A stretch of 64,000 bases of DNA, taken from assembly GCF_000876655.1 (NCBI RefSeq), contig NZ_JYCN01000021.1, positions 55-64,054 on the forward strand, written 5' to 3'. Positions 41,862 through 50,667 of the stretch are shown in pieces. A model generated the notes under the pieces. The model was not told where the DNA came from and did no database searches. It saw only the letters and a list, made by a program, of their open reading frames with translations. The translations under genes and the position numbers were made by a program. The first letter of the stretch is position 1, and each line of letters opens with the position of its first letter. Source of the DNA: Arthrobacter sp. SPG23. Lineage in GTDB: Bacteria > Actinomycetota > Actinomycetes > Actinomycetales > Micrococcaceae.

Positions 41862-42644
41862 CTACAGGCCCTGCCAGGCGGGTTTGTTGTCATAGGTGTG
41901 GCGGTAGTAGTCCGCCAGCCGCAGGGATGACGCGGCGGCCTCATCCACCAGCACCGTGACATGAGGGTGCATCTGCAGCACGGACGCGGCGCAGATGGCG
42001 GCCACCGGACCTTCCACCAGGTCCCGGACAGCCTGCGCCTTCTGGGCACCGGTGGCGATCAGGACAACGTGGCGGGCTTCCATGATGGTGCCCAGCCCCT
42101 GGGTGATCACATGGTGGGGAACATCATGGATGTTTTTGAAGAACCGGGCGTTGTCCCGGCGTGTCTGCTCAATGAGGCTCTTGATCCGGGTCCTTGACGC
42201 CAGTGAGGAGCCGGGCTCATTGAATCCGATGTGGCCGTCGGTGCCTACGCCCAGCAACTGGAGGTCCACCCCTCCGGCGGCCGTGATGGCGTCCTCGTAG
42301 GCTTGGCAGGCCGAGGGGATGTCCGCCGCTGAGCCGTCGGGACTGTGCACGTTCTCGGGAGCGATGTTCACCCGGTCCGTGAACTCGCGGCGGATGACCT
42401 CGCGGTAGGACTGGGGATGCCCGTGCTCCAGGCCCACGTACTCGTCGAGGGCAAACCCCTGTGCCCGGCTGAAGTCGAGCCCGGCCTGCTCATGCCGGCG
42501 GGCGAGTTCGTCATAGACCGGCAGCGGCGAAGACCCGGTTGCCAGGCCGAGCACCGCGTCCGGTTTCCGGCGCAGCAGCGCCTCGATGGCATCCGCGGCG
42601 AGCGCCCCGATCTGTTTGCTCCCCGGAAGAATAACCACTTCCAT
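41862..42644 (-). CDS. nagB: Glucosamine-6-phosphate deaminase
   Basis: This 260-residue enzyme converts glucosamine 6-phosphate to fructose 6-phosphate and ammonia in amino-sugar use. It has GLATGSSPLPVYDELAR, LDEYVGLEHGHPQSY with the catalytic Asp, LGVGTDGHIGFNEPGSSLAS with the ring-opening His/Glu, and TQGLGTIMEARHVVLIATG. AAAGG precedes the ATG. No nagA, nagE or DasR-like box is visible next to it. The upstream gap holds the ABC permease 3' end. Confidence 0.94.
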   Translation of the reverse strand: MEVVILPGSKQIGALAADAIEALLRRKPDAVLGLATGSSPLPVYDELARRHEQAGLDFSRAQGFALDEYVGLEHGHPQSYREVIRREFTDRVNIAPENVHSPDGSAADIPSACQAYEDAITAAGGVDLQLLGVGTDGHIGFNEPGSSLASRTRIKSLIEQTRRDNARFFKNIHDVPHHVITQGLGTIMEARHVVLIATGAQKAQAVRDLVEGPVAAICAASVLQMHPHVTVLVDEAAASSLRLADYYRHTYDNKPAWQGL

Positions 42645-42693
42645 GGCCTACCGCCTTTCGCGTCCTGTAGTACCCATCATGCCCCCCTGGGGC

Positions 42694-44265
42694 CTAGCGG
42701 TTGACTGAGAGCTGGGCCAGGAGTTCAGGACCGCGGGCGTCGAGCCACTTCCCGCCCAGGCGGACCCCTATGGCAAAGAGCAGCAGGCCCAGGGCCGGGC
42801 CCAGCACCAGGTTGATCCATCCGGGCACCATGCTGCCCGTGACGGACTGTGCGACCACCAGTGCAGCCTCCGGCAGCACCAGCACCAGCAACACGCCCAT
42901 CCCGCCGAACTGGACCGCCATGGTCTGGGCGACATTGCCCGGCGGCTTCTTGAACGGACTGTCGCCCGGGAGCGGCACCGCCACCGTGTACCGTGCCGAG
43001 ATGACCGATGCCAGGCCCAGCCCGGTGAACAGGACGCCCAGGGACAGTCCGAGCAGTGCCGGCAGCCATTCCCACTCCCCCGTGACGAAGAACGGGCCGA
43101 CACTGAAGACCAGCACGATGGGGAAGGCGAACGACAGGCAGGCGAGGGCCCGCCCCAGCCTGTCCTGGATGCCGCGGACACCGCTGGCCAGATGCAGGGC
43201 GAAGGCAGTGTTGTCATAGGACACATCGGCGGAAATCGACCACGCCAGCAGGAACGCCGCCAGCGGACCGATGACCGCCAGTACCCCGTAGTCCCCCGTC
43301 TGGCTCGCCTGGAAGAACAGCAGGACGGGCAGCAACGGAATGACCACCAAGGATCCCGAGTACCGGGGATCCCTGATCCAGTACGTGAGGGCCCTGGCCG
43401 TAATGGCGCCGGTGGGCGTGGCCGGCAGCACCCCGAAGAGGCCCATCCGTCCGGCACGCTTCCTGCCGCCCGCAGTGAACGGCGGCGTGACCAGGGCATG
43501 CTCAAGGAGCATCTTCCAGCACCAGGCCAAGCCGGCCAGCGAAGCCGTTGCGATCAGGAGCTTCAGCACGGCCGGTCCGTACTGACCCGCCGCGGTGTCT
43601 GCGCCGATCGACCATGCGGCACCGGCCGGTGTCCACGCCAGGATCCCGGCGAGCTCTGTCAGGAACCCTGCGGAGCCCGCGGCGCCCTGTGCCACGAACG
43701 CCACGATCGGGCCCATCAGCATCAGCGGCACCATAAAGGCGAGCGCACTGACGTCCTTGAACCGCCGGGAGGACGCCAGGCCGGCGGTCGCCGTCGTCAC
43801 CACCTTGGACAGGACAATGCACATCAGCACGCCCAGGCCGGCACCCGCAACGGCCGCCGCAGCAGCAGGCGCTCCCCTGCTCCAGGTGACCACCGTGGCC
43901 AGCGCAACGAGGGTGGTGGCGATGCCGGGGATGCCGATCAGTCCACCGAGGGCAAGCCCGGTGAGCAACTGGGGCGTGGGGACCGCCGCGGTGGTGAAGC
44001 GGGCCGGGTCCAGGGTCATGTCCGCAGAGGAGGCAATGACGGGCACTGTTCCCCAGCCCAGGAGCGCCGCGGAACCGCCCAGCACCACCACGGTCCGGGC
44101 AAGCTCCAGGTCTGCTGTCCGGAGCAGCACCAGTGCCACGCAGAAGAAACCGGCGATACCGAGGGCGTAAAGTCCTCCGATGATGAGCCCCAGCAGCTGC
44201 CAGGGGCTGCGCCGGAGGCTGTTGCGCAGGAGTGTCCATTTGAGCCTTAGAAGGTGCGCAACCAT
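42694..44265 (-). CDS. ABC exporter membrane component
   Basis: This 523-residue protein has about twelve hydrophobic helices and starts MVAHLLRLKWTLLRNSLRRSPWQ, the cytoplasmic elbow typical of ABC-2-like permeases in actinobacteria. It overlaps the ATPase gene by 19 nt, so the pair forms a two-component exporter. I see no signature that would name the substrate. Candidates from related systems are lipids, antibiotics or peptides; this is not resolvable here. Confidence 0.82.
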   Translation of the reverse strand: MVAHLLRLKWTLLRNSLRRSPWQLLGLIIGGLYALGIAGFFCVALVLLRTADLELARTVVVLGGSAALLGWGTVPVIASSADMTLDPARFTTAAVPTPQLLTGLALGGLIGIPGIATTLVALATVVTWSRGAPAAAAAVAGAGLGVLMCIVLSKVVTTATAGLASSRRFKDVSALAFMVPLMLMGPIVAFVAQGAAGSAGFLTELAGILAWTPAGAAWSIGADTAAGQYGPAVLKLLIATASLAGLAWCWKMLLEHALVTPPFTAGGRKRAGRMGLFGVLPATPTGAITARALTYWIRDPRYSGSLVVIPLLPVLLFFQASQTGDYGVLAVIGPLAAFLLAWSISADVSYDNTAFALHLASGVRGIQDRLGRALACLSFAFPIVLVFSVGPFFVTGEWEWLPALLGLSLGVLFTGLGLASVISARYTVAVPLPGDSPFKKPPGNVAQTMAVQFGGMGVLLVLVLPEAALVVAQSVTGSMVPGWINLVLGPALGLLLFAIGVRLGGKWLDARGPELLAQLSVNR

Positions 44266-45053
44266 TCCAGGCCCTCCGTCCGGCTTCGGCCGCCCACCAG
44301 CTGGACGAAGCGGTCCTCCAGCGAGGCTCCGGCCCTGACTTCCTCCACCGTGCCGGCCGCCAGCAGTCTGCCCCCGGCAACCACGGCCACGTGGTCACAC
44401 ATCCGCTGCACCAGGTCCATGACGTGGCTCGAGACGATCACGGTCCCGCCCGATTCGACGTAGCGGTCCAGGATGTCCCGGATATTTGCCGCGGAAACCG
44501 GGTCCACCGATTCAAAGGGTTCATCCAGCACCAGCAGCCTGGGGGCGTGGATGAGGGCGGAGGCCAGTGCGATCTTCTTGGTCATGCCGGCGGAATAGTC
44601 CACCACCAGGGTTCCGGCGTCGGCGCTGAGATCCAGCGCGGCGAGGAGTTCCGCCACCCTGGCGGACACCACGTCCTTGTCCATCCCCCGCAGCAGGCCC
44701 GCGTAGCTCACCAGCTGTTCACCCGTCAGCCGGTCGAACAGCCGCACGCCGTCGGTCAGGATGCCCATGAGCTTCGTGGCTTCCAGGGGCCGGGCCCAGA
44801 CATCGACGCCGTGCACCAGCGCCGTCCCGAAGTCCGGGCGGAGCAGTCCCGTCGCCATGGATAGCGTAGTGGTCTTTCCGGCGCCGTTGGGACCCACAAT
44901 CCCGTAGAAGGACCCAGCGGGCACATCCAGGCTGATCCCGTCCACCGCGATCTTGCCGCCGAAGCGTTTTGCCAGGCCGCGGATGGCCAGGGCCGGAACA
45001 GGGTGCGGCCGGGGGCCGGCGGGTGGACGTATCCCGGGTTGCGGTTCAGTCAT
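44247..45053 (-). CDS. ABC transporter ATP-binding protein
   Basis: This 268-residue ATPase has Walker A GPNGAGKTTT, the Q-loop region, signature YSAGMTKKIALASAL, Walker B LLVLDEPFESVDP and the H-loop IVSSHVMDLV. It belongs to the drug/Na-exporter type (CcmA-like) class. The start at 45053 (MTEPQPGIRPP) lies 6 nt after TACGCT; a longer frame upstream is not needed. It overlaps the permease gene. Confidence 0.93.
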   Translation of the reverse strand: MTEPQPGIRPPAGPRPHPVPALAIRGLAKRFGGKIAVDGISLDVPAGSFYGIVGPNGAGKTTTLSMATGLLRPDFGTALVHGVDVWARPLEATKLMGILTDGVRLFDRLTGEQLVSYAGLLRGMDKDVVSARVAELLAALDLSADAGTLVVDYSAGMTKKIALASALIHAPRLLVLDEPFESVDPVSAANIRDILDRYVESGGTVIVSSHVMDLVQRMCDHVAVVAGGRLLAAGTVEEVRAGASLEDRFVQLVGGRSRTEGLEWLRTF

Positions 45054-45142
45054 GGTGCCAGCGTAGCCTCCCGGGCGGGCGGGGAGGGTCGTCCCAAAGG
45101 GTGACTTCCGCAGCGACCTAGTCACCAACAAAGCATGGCTTC

Positions 45143-46243
45143 CTAGAACGAGTGGCGGGGAACGGCCCGTTCGTATTGCGGGACCCAAGGCAGCTCATGG
45201 CCGAGCTCGAACGCGGCGCGCAGCCACCAGTGCGGGTCGCGGAGGGCGGCGCGGGCAATGAAGACGCCGTCCGCTTGTCCGGTGGCCACAGCGTGTTCTG
45301 CCTGCCCGGAGGAGGTCAGCAGCCCCACGGTGCCGGTACGGACGCCCGCCTCGCGCCGGATCCGGGCCGCGAATCCGGTCTGGTAGCCGGGGCCGGCGGG
45401 AATCTGCTGATGCGCCACGGCGCCACCGCTGGACACGTCCACCAGGTCCACTCCGCGTTCGGCGGCGGCGCGGGCCAGCCGGACCGAGGAGGCTGCATCG
45501 ATTCCGCCCTCGGCCCAGTCCGAGGCGGAGATCCGCAGCAGCAGCGGCATCGAATCGGGAATGACGTTGCGCACCGCGTCCACCACTGCCAGGGTGAGCC
45601 GGTTCCGTCCGGGCTCGTCGCCGCCCCAGGCGTCCGTCCTGTCGTTGATGAGCGGGCTCTGGAACTGGTGCAGCAGGTAACCGTGGGCGCCGTGGATTTC
45701 GATCGTGTCGAACCCTGCCTCGACTGCCCTCACGGCGGCGGCTGCGAAGTCGGCAATGACGCCGTCGATCTCCCCTGCCGTCATGGCCGCGGGTGCCGCA
45801 TAGCCGTCGAACGCGCCGGTGCCGGGCCCCACGGTGTCCCAGCCGCCGTCGGACGCCGGTACAGTGCCGCGCTTCCCCGAGAACGGCCAGTAGGTCGAGG
45901 CCTTGCGGCCCGCGTGCGCCAGCTGCGTGCCGATCTTGGCGTCAGCCGCGCTGTAGCGGTGCACGAATGCGGTGATCCGCTCCCACGCTGCGGCCTGTTC
46001 GTCGTTGTAGAGCCCCGCATCCCTCGGGCTGATACGGCCCGCCGCGTTCACTGCGGCTGCCTCGGTGAGGATCAGGGCAGCTCCCCCGGCCGCGAAGGAA
46101 CCCAGGTGCATGAGGTGCCAGTCATGCGGCACCCCTTCGCCGGTGTCGGGGCCGCAGCTGTACTGGCACATGGGCGAAACCCAGCCGCGGTGGCTCAGCG
46201 TCAGCGAGCGCAGCTCCAGGGGGGAAAAGAGCGCCGAGTGCAT
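45143..46243 (-). CDS. NADH:flavin oxidoreductase, old yellow enzyme family (YqjM-like)
   Basis: This 366-residue FMN TIM-barrel protein has SPMCQYSC with the YqjM-type flavin-modulating Cys26, HAGRKAST, the active-site IEIHGAHGYLLHQF pair of histidines, and NRTDAWGG-like NDRTDAWGGDEPGRNRL. It reduces activated C=C bonds such as those of enones and nitro-olefins. The ATG overlaps the stop of the thioredoxin-like gene by one base, so the two are co-translated, which suggests a shared stress response. Confidence 0.92.
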   Translation of the reverse strand: MHSALFSPLELRSLTLSHRGWVSPMCQYSCGPDTGEGVPHDWHLMHLGSFAAGGAALILTEAAAVNAAGRISPRDAGLYNDEQAAAWERITAFVHRYSAADAKIGTQLAHAGRKASTYWPFSGKRGTVPASDGGWDTVGPGTGAFDGYAAPAAMTAGEIDGVIADFAAAAVRAVEAGFDTIEIHGAHGYLLHQFQSPLINDRTDAWGGDEPGRNRLTLAVVDAVRNVIPDSMPLLLRISASDWAEGGIDAASSVRLARAAAERGVDLVDVSSGGAVAHQQIPAGPGYQTGFAARIRREAGVRTGTVGLLTSSGQAEHAVATGQADGVFIARAALRDPHWWLRAAFELGHELPWVPQYERAVPRHSF

Positions 46244-47271
46244 TAGAACAGCACCCGTGCCAGCCCCTGCCGCGCCTTGGCCACCCTTTCATCGGACGGC
46301 CCCACCACTTCGAAGAGCTCCAGCAGCCGCACCCGGGCAGTCTCGCGCTCCGGCCCGAAGTTCCGGCCAATGAAGCTGACGATCCGGCCCAGGGCGTCAT
46401 CGATGTGTCCGCCGGCGAGATCCAGGTCAGCCACGCCCAGCTGGGCGTCGAGGTTGTCGGGCTGTTCGGCCGCGAGCTGGCGCATCGCCTCGCCGTCCGG
46501 ACCGGTCAGGGACTGCAGCCGCTCCATCAGCTCCACCTGGGCGAGCCCGGCCTTGGCTTCGGCATCCGCAGGCATTTCCAGCAGGGCCTGGCGGTAGGCC
46601 GCGGCCGCTGCCGCGAAGTCTCCTGCCTCGATGGCGTCGTAGGCGGCCTGGTGCAGCGGGGGCAACGGGGCCGGTTCGGCCTCGGCAGCAGCAGCTCCGG
46701 CGCCGCCCAGGCTGCCGGTGACGCCGTTGGCGGCTGCCACCTTGAGCAGTTCATCCAGCAGGCTCCGCACTTGCTGCTCGTCGGCTCCGCCCTGGAACAG
46801 GGGCACAGGCTGTCCCTTTACCACTGCTACCGCCGTGGGGACAGCCTGGACCTGGAATGCCTGGGCAAGCTGCGGGAACGCGTCGATGTCCGCGGCGCCA
46901 AGGACCAGCCGGCCGCCATAGCTGTTGATGATGCCTTCAAGGACGTCGATCAGTTCGGCCGAGGCGGGTGAGTAGCTTGCCCACAGGCCGAAGACCACCG
47001 GCACCTGCGCAGACAGTTCAACGAGCTGCTGGAAGTTTGCTTCGGTGACGTCGACGCGAAGCGGCTGACCGCCGGCATCGGGCGCCGCCCCTTGGGCGGG
47101 CGTCCCGGGCTGGCCGGGGCCGGGCTGGCCCGCACCCGGCTGGCCGCCGGCAGGCGACTGCCCGGCCGGTGGCGCCGTGCGCTGTTTCAGGCTGGAAAGG
47201 TCGACGGCGCCGCGCAGGTTGAGCTGGCTGGCAGCGGCTGGAGGGACTGGACGGGAGGCTGGCGAACTCAT
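46243..47271 (-). CDS. Thioredoxin-fold/TPR protein without active-site cysteines (CnoX-like)
   Basis: This 342-residue protein begins with a Gly/Pro/Gln-rich disordered region (about 35-70). A thioredoxin fold (72-180) follows in which the WCxxC site reads W97-A-S-Y-S-P-A-S104, so both cysteines are replaced by serine. The last 150 residues form TPR-like helices (AAYDAIEAGDFAAAAAAYRQ and after). This matches the layout of CnoX/YbbN, a holdase chaperone that protects proteins from oxidation. The start at 47271 follows TAGAGT by 7 nt. It precedes the old yellow enzyme gene in one transcript. Confidence 0.87.
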   Translation of the reverse strand: MSSPASRPVPPAAASQLNLRGAVDLSSLKQRTAPPAGQSPAGGQPGAGQPGPGQPGTPAQGAAPDAGGQPLRVDVTEANFQQLVELSAQVPVVFGLWASYSPASAELIDVLEGIINSYGGRLVLGAADIDAFPQLAQAFQVQAVPTAVAVVKGQPVPLFQGGADEQQVRSLLDELLKVAAANGVTGSLGGAGAAAAEAEPAPLPPLHQAAYDAIEAGDFAAAAAAYRQALLEMPADAEAKAGLAQVELMERLQSLTGPDGEAMRQLAAEQPDNLDAQLGVADLDLAGGHIDDALGRIVSFIGRNFGPERETARVRLLELFEVVGPSDERVAKARQGLARVLF

Positions 47272-47322
47272 AGCCTCCACTCTAGCCACTCCGGCCGCTG
47301 CCGGTCATACCCGGAGCGCAGG

Positions 47323-49131
47323 CTACTTGAAGCTGGCTCCCACGAGTCCGCGGGTGGCAGCCACGAGCTTCATCGGGTCCTTGGAACCGGTCGGCGGGAT
47401 GTAGACGGCCATGGACTCGGCGAAGTTGAGCACCATGCCGGAGCTGGTCTCCTTGCCGCCGGCCAGCACGGCCGCGTCGTCACCGATCGCCAGCTTGTCG
47501 CCCTCGGCTTTGGGTGTGCCGTCGAAGGCGAAGTTCAAGCGGCCCAGGACCAGGGCGCCGCCGTCCGCGGTGCGGAACACTACCGTGTCCTCGGGGACCA
47601 CCTTGTGCGTGAAGCTGAAGTTGCCGTTGACGCCGGTCTTGGCCACGTCGGCCTGGTATGCCAGGGTGTCGGCAATGTACGGCGATGACTGGCCCTCAAC
47701 GAGCTTGTCCTTGAAGGTCGAATCGGCCTTGGTCAGGCGGTCGCCCAGCCCGGCAAGGGCTTCCTGGCCGCTGTAGAGCAGGCCCGACTTGTCGTCAGCG
47801 GCAAGGGTTTCCGTGCCGGCGCGTCCGATGGACGGGAACGTGGTGCCCGGCTGCAGCGGGGTGGTTTGCACGAGCTTGTAGTTCTCGCGCGGGGATTTCT
47901 GCACGAGCGTCAGCAGCTGGGGCACAACGTTGCCTTCGCCCTGCGTGACGGCCATGACGGAGCGGGGCCAGGCGCGCTTGCTGGTGACAACAGTGGTCAG
48001 CAGCTTGGTGGCGCGCACCGGCATGCGTGCCTCGTAGGCGCCCACCTGTGAGCGGATCTTGTAGTTCTGCGTGCGGACCTCGAGCTCGGTGCTGTCTACG
48101 CGGGACTTGAGCTTGGCAGCATCCTTGGCGGCGTCGCCGGCGTCCACTGTGCTGGAAACCTGCTCCAGGATGCGGCGGAACTGGGCATCCAGCAGCACCG
48201 GCGCATCCGCGGCGGTGTCCGCACCTGCGGCCTCACTGGATGTCGGAGACGGCGCGGGGCTCGTGGCTGCCTGGGAAGCAACTCCCGTGCCGGCCACGAT
48301 GGTGGCGGCAAGGGCGGCCATGGCCACGCCGGCGCGCGTCGCACTGAAGGTCGCGGTGCTATTTGCGGTGCCCTGGCCCTGCTGCTTGTCAACGGGCGGC
48401 TCTACGGGCGCGGGAGCGGCGGGCGCCGTTTTGCCGGCCGGGCGGGCCGCGCGTGCTCGGCGGACCAGCTTGTCCTTCATGGATTCGCCGGTGTCGTCCC
48501 CGCCAACGCCTGCGGGCTTGCCGCCCTTGGGCTTGATCACCAGCAGGGCCAGACCGGCCAGCATCAGGAGGCCGCCAAGCACCATCAGCGGCACGGCCCA
48601 CGGAGTGGACGTGTCATTAGGGAACGTCATAGAGATGGACGACGGCGCCGGCTTGGTGCCGTCCGCGGCCAGCAGGAGCGACCACTCGCCGTCCGCCGGG
48701 GCGCTCCAGGTGTAGTTCAACTCACCGCTGGCGTTCTCGGTGGTAACCCAAAGATCGGAGCCGGCGGGAGAGGGCGCGGCAGCTTCACCGTCCGTGTGCG
48801 TGAGCTGGAGCGATTTGTTGTCTTCGGAGACTCCGGAAACCGTGTTGTGGGCTGTCTTGCCAACCCAGGCGTCGACGTCATCGGGACGGCCTGCTGCCAG
48901 CATGAAGCTGCCTTCGCCCTTGACATTGATCTTGACCGTACCCCCGTGAAGGGTCCGCAACTTTTGGTCGATAACGGTCAGTGGTGCGGCGGTGCCGTCG
49001 GAAGGCGCCGAGGCTGTAACGGTCTCGGCCGGAGCCCAGATGGTCTTCTGTCCTACGCCGGCCAGCAGTGTCAGGAGGCCGAGCAGCACTAGTGCAACTG
49101 CAGTCTTGAAACGCAAAGGGATACCTATCAT
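47323..49131 (-). CDS. Membrane-anchored extracytoplasmic protein of unknown function
   Basis: This 602-residue protein has an N-terminal hydrophobic segment (FKTAVALVLLGLLTLLAGVG), an extracytoplasmic beta-rich domain to about 170, a transmembrane helix near 178-198 (VPLMVLGGLLMLAGLALLVI), a Pro/Ala-rich cytoplasmic linker, and a second hydrophobic segment near 265-290 (VAMAALAATIVAGTGVASQA). A large extracytoplasmic C-terminal domain with LVQKSPRENYKLVQTTPLQPG follows. Proteins of this type are conserved in Micrococcaceae, but I do not know a function. The upstream region carries a GGTAAC-AAAAC-GGTTAC motif. No ribosome binding site is clear at the ATG. Confidence 0.72.
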   Translation of the reverse strand: MIGIPLRFKTAVALVLLGLLTLLAGVGQKTIWAPAETVTASAPSDGTAAPLTVIDQKLRTLHGGTVKINVKGEGSFMLAAGRPDDVDAWVGKTAHNTVSGVSEDNKSLQLTHTDGEAAAPSPAGSDLWVTTENASGELNYTWSAPADGEWSLLLAADGTKPAPSSISMTFPNDTSTPWAVPLMVLGGLLMLAGLALLVIKPKGGKPAGVGGDDTGESMKDKLVRRARAARPAGKTAPAAPAPVEPPVDKQQGQGTANSTATFSATRAGVAMAALAATIVAGTGVASQAATSPAPSPTSSEAAGADTAADAPVLLDAQFRRILEQVSSTVDAGDAAKDAAKLKSRVDSTELEVRTQNYKIRSQVGAYEARMPVRATKLLTTVVTSKRAWPRSVMAVTQGEGNVVPQLLTLVQKSPRENYKLVQTTPLQPGTTFPSIGRAGTETLAADDKSGLLYSGQEALAGLGDRLTKADSTFKDKLVEGQSSPYIADTLAYQADVAKTGVNGNFSFTHKVVPEDTVVFRTADGGALVLGRLNFAFDGTPKAEGDKLAIGDDAAVLAGGKETSSGMVLNFAESMAVYIPPTGSKDPMKLVAATRGLVGASFK

Positions 49132-49264
49132 CAGCGGGGGTTTACTTTCAATAGTAACCGTTTTGTTACCAAAGAGTCAGATCGGGGCTTGGTTCACAGC
49201 CTAGGGCAACCGGCCGCGCCGACGGGAAAACAGGGCGCTGACAGGCCTGCTGATAGTGTTTGCG

Positions 49265-50623
49265 ATGATCATCACACGGTCCCGCAGCAGCGGCGCCACA
49301 GACGGTAAAGGGCCTCAAAACGCAGTGACTGAACACACGGATTCGTCCACCCCAGGACAGGAAGCCATGCCCGGATCCGGTGTCCAGGAAAACGTAGCGG
49401 GCGGATCGCAGCACGAGCACAAACCGTTGTTGCCGGGTTTGGCTGCGGCAGTGGTGCGCAGGCTCCGGACGCCCCTTCCCGGCGCACAGCCCCGGCTGCG
49501 CTTCGAAATGCCGCCCGACTTCGTCGAGGACTCCACCACTCCCGAAACCGAGACCAGCACCCGCTTCGGACATCCGGGCCCGCGCATGTCCTCGCAGCAT
49601 CCCTTATATATGGGTTTCATGGGTACCGTGGGCGTCGGCCTGGCGCTGCTCGTCTATTGGATCGGGTCCAACACCACGCAGCTCCTGCTCTGGATTGTGA
49701 CCGCGCTCTTCATTGCGCTGGGCCTGGATCCGGTGGTGCGCTGGCTGGAAGAACGCAAGCTCCCCCGGCCCATCGGCATCCTGGTGTCGGTCACGGTCCT
49801 TGTCTCGGCCGTCGCCGGATTCTTCGCCACCCTGATCCCCACGATCGTCCAGCAGGTGACCCAGGTTGTGCAGGAGGCACCCCGCTGGATCCAGGACTTC
49901 ATCGACTCGGATTTCTTCCGCAGCGTTGATGACCAGTTCGGCGTGCGGGAGCGGATTACGCAGGAGCTGGAAAAGTTCGTCAACAATCCGGATGCCATGG
50001 GGGGCATTTTCGGCGGGGTCGTCGGCTTCGGATCCACCGTGGCCAACGGGCTCTTCGGCACCCTCATCGTGCTGGTTCTGAGCCTCTACTTCCTCGCGGC
50101 CCTCCCGGCCATGAAGAAGTGGGGCTACCGCCTGGCCCCCCGCTCCCGCCGGACCCGGGTGGAAGCGCTTTCGGAAGAAATCACCGGGTCAGTGGGCAAC
50201 TACGTCATCGGGCAGGCCTGCGTGGCCCTGCTTAACGCAACGTTTGCGTTCATCGTGATGTCCATTGTCGGCGTCCCCTTTGCCGTGCTGCTGGCGTTCG
50301 TCGTGGCGCTGCTGGCTTTCATCCCCCTGGTGGGCGGAATGATTGCGGGCGTTGTGGTCACGCTGATCGCCCTGACCGCGGGCTGGCAGACCGCAGTCGT
50401 CTACGCCATTTGCTACTTCGCCTACCTACAGTTCGAGGCGTACTTCATCTCGCCGCGCATCATGCAGAAGGCAGTGGCCGTGCCGGGCGCCGTGGCTGTC
50501 ATCTCGGTGATCGCCGGAGGCAGCCTGCTGGGAGTTCTCGGCGCCCTGATCGCCATTCCTACCGCTGCGGCCATCATGCTCCTCGTGAAGGAAATCTTCA
50601 TCGTCCGCCAGGACAAGCACTAG
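49265..50623 (+). CDS. AI-2E family transporter (PerM/TqsA-like)
   Basis: This 452-residue protein has a 110-residue polar N-terminus and then about eight helices with the AI-2E family pattern: TQLLLWIVTALFIALGLDPVVRWLE, the LIPTIVQQVTQVVQEAP amphipathic stretch, and the C-terminal FIPLVGGMIAGVVVTLIALTAGW and PRIMQKAVAVPGAVAVISVIAGG blocks. Members export autoinducer-2 or act as Na+/H+ antiporters. The start is ATG 49265 (a GTG at 49256 is in frame), with TAGTGT ending 5 nt before it. It is divergent from the unknown membrane protein gene. Confidence 0.87.
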   Translation: MIITRSRSSGATDGKGPQNAVTEHTDSSTPGQEAMPGSGVQENVAGGSQHEHKPLLPGLAAAVVRRLRTPLPGAQPRLRFEMPPDFVEDSTTPETETSTRFGHPGPRMSSQHPLYMGFMGTVGVGLALLVYWIGSNTTQLLLWIVTALFIALGLDPVVRWLEERKLPRPIGILVSVTVLVSAVAGFFATLIPTIVQQVTQVVQEAPRWIQDFIDSDFFRSVDDQFGVRERITQELEKFVNNPDAMGGIFGGVVGFGSTVANGLFGTLIVLVLSLYFLAALPAMKKWGYRLAPRSRRTRVEALSEEITGSVGNYVIGQACVALLNATFAFIVMSIVGVPFAVLLAFVVALLAFIPLVGGMIAGVVVTLIALTAGWQTAVVYAICYFAYLQFEAYFISPRIMQKAVAVPGAVAVISVIAGGSLLGVLGALIAIPTAAAIMLLVKEIFIVRQDKH

Positions 50624-50632
50624 GGAGCGACC

Positions 50633-50662
50633 CCGCGGCCTCCGGCGCGCCGGAGGCCGCGG
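50633..50662. terminator. Perfect 30-bp palindrome between convergent genes
   Basis: A perfect palindrome (arm CCGCGGCCTCCGGCG, centre 50647.5) fills the 44-bp gap between the AI-2E gene and the convergent hydrolase gene. It acts as a bidirectional GC-rich hairpin; there is no T-run. Confidence 0.6.
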
Positions 50663-50667
50663 CGGAC

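Noticed and set aside
42645..42693. DasR-type operator upstream of nagB
   Set aside because: No TGGTCTAGACCA-like palindrome is visible in the gap.
45106..45142. Second copy of the 62-bp palindrome
   Set aside because: Only a short GACCTAGT-like match with no inverted partner is present.
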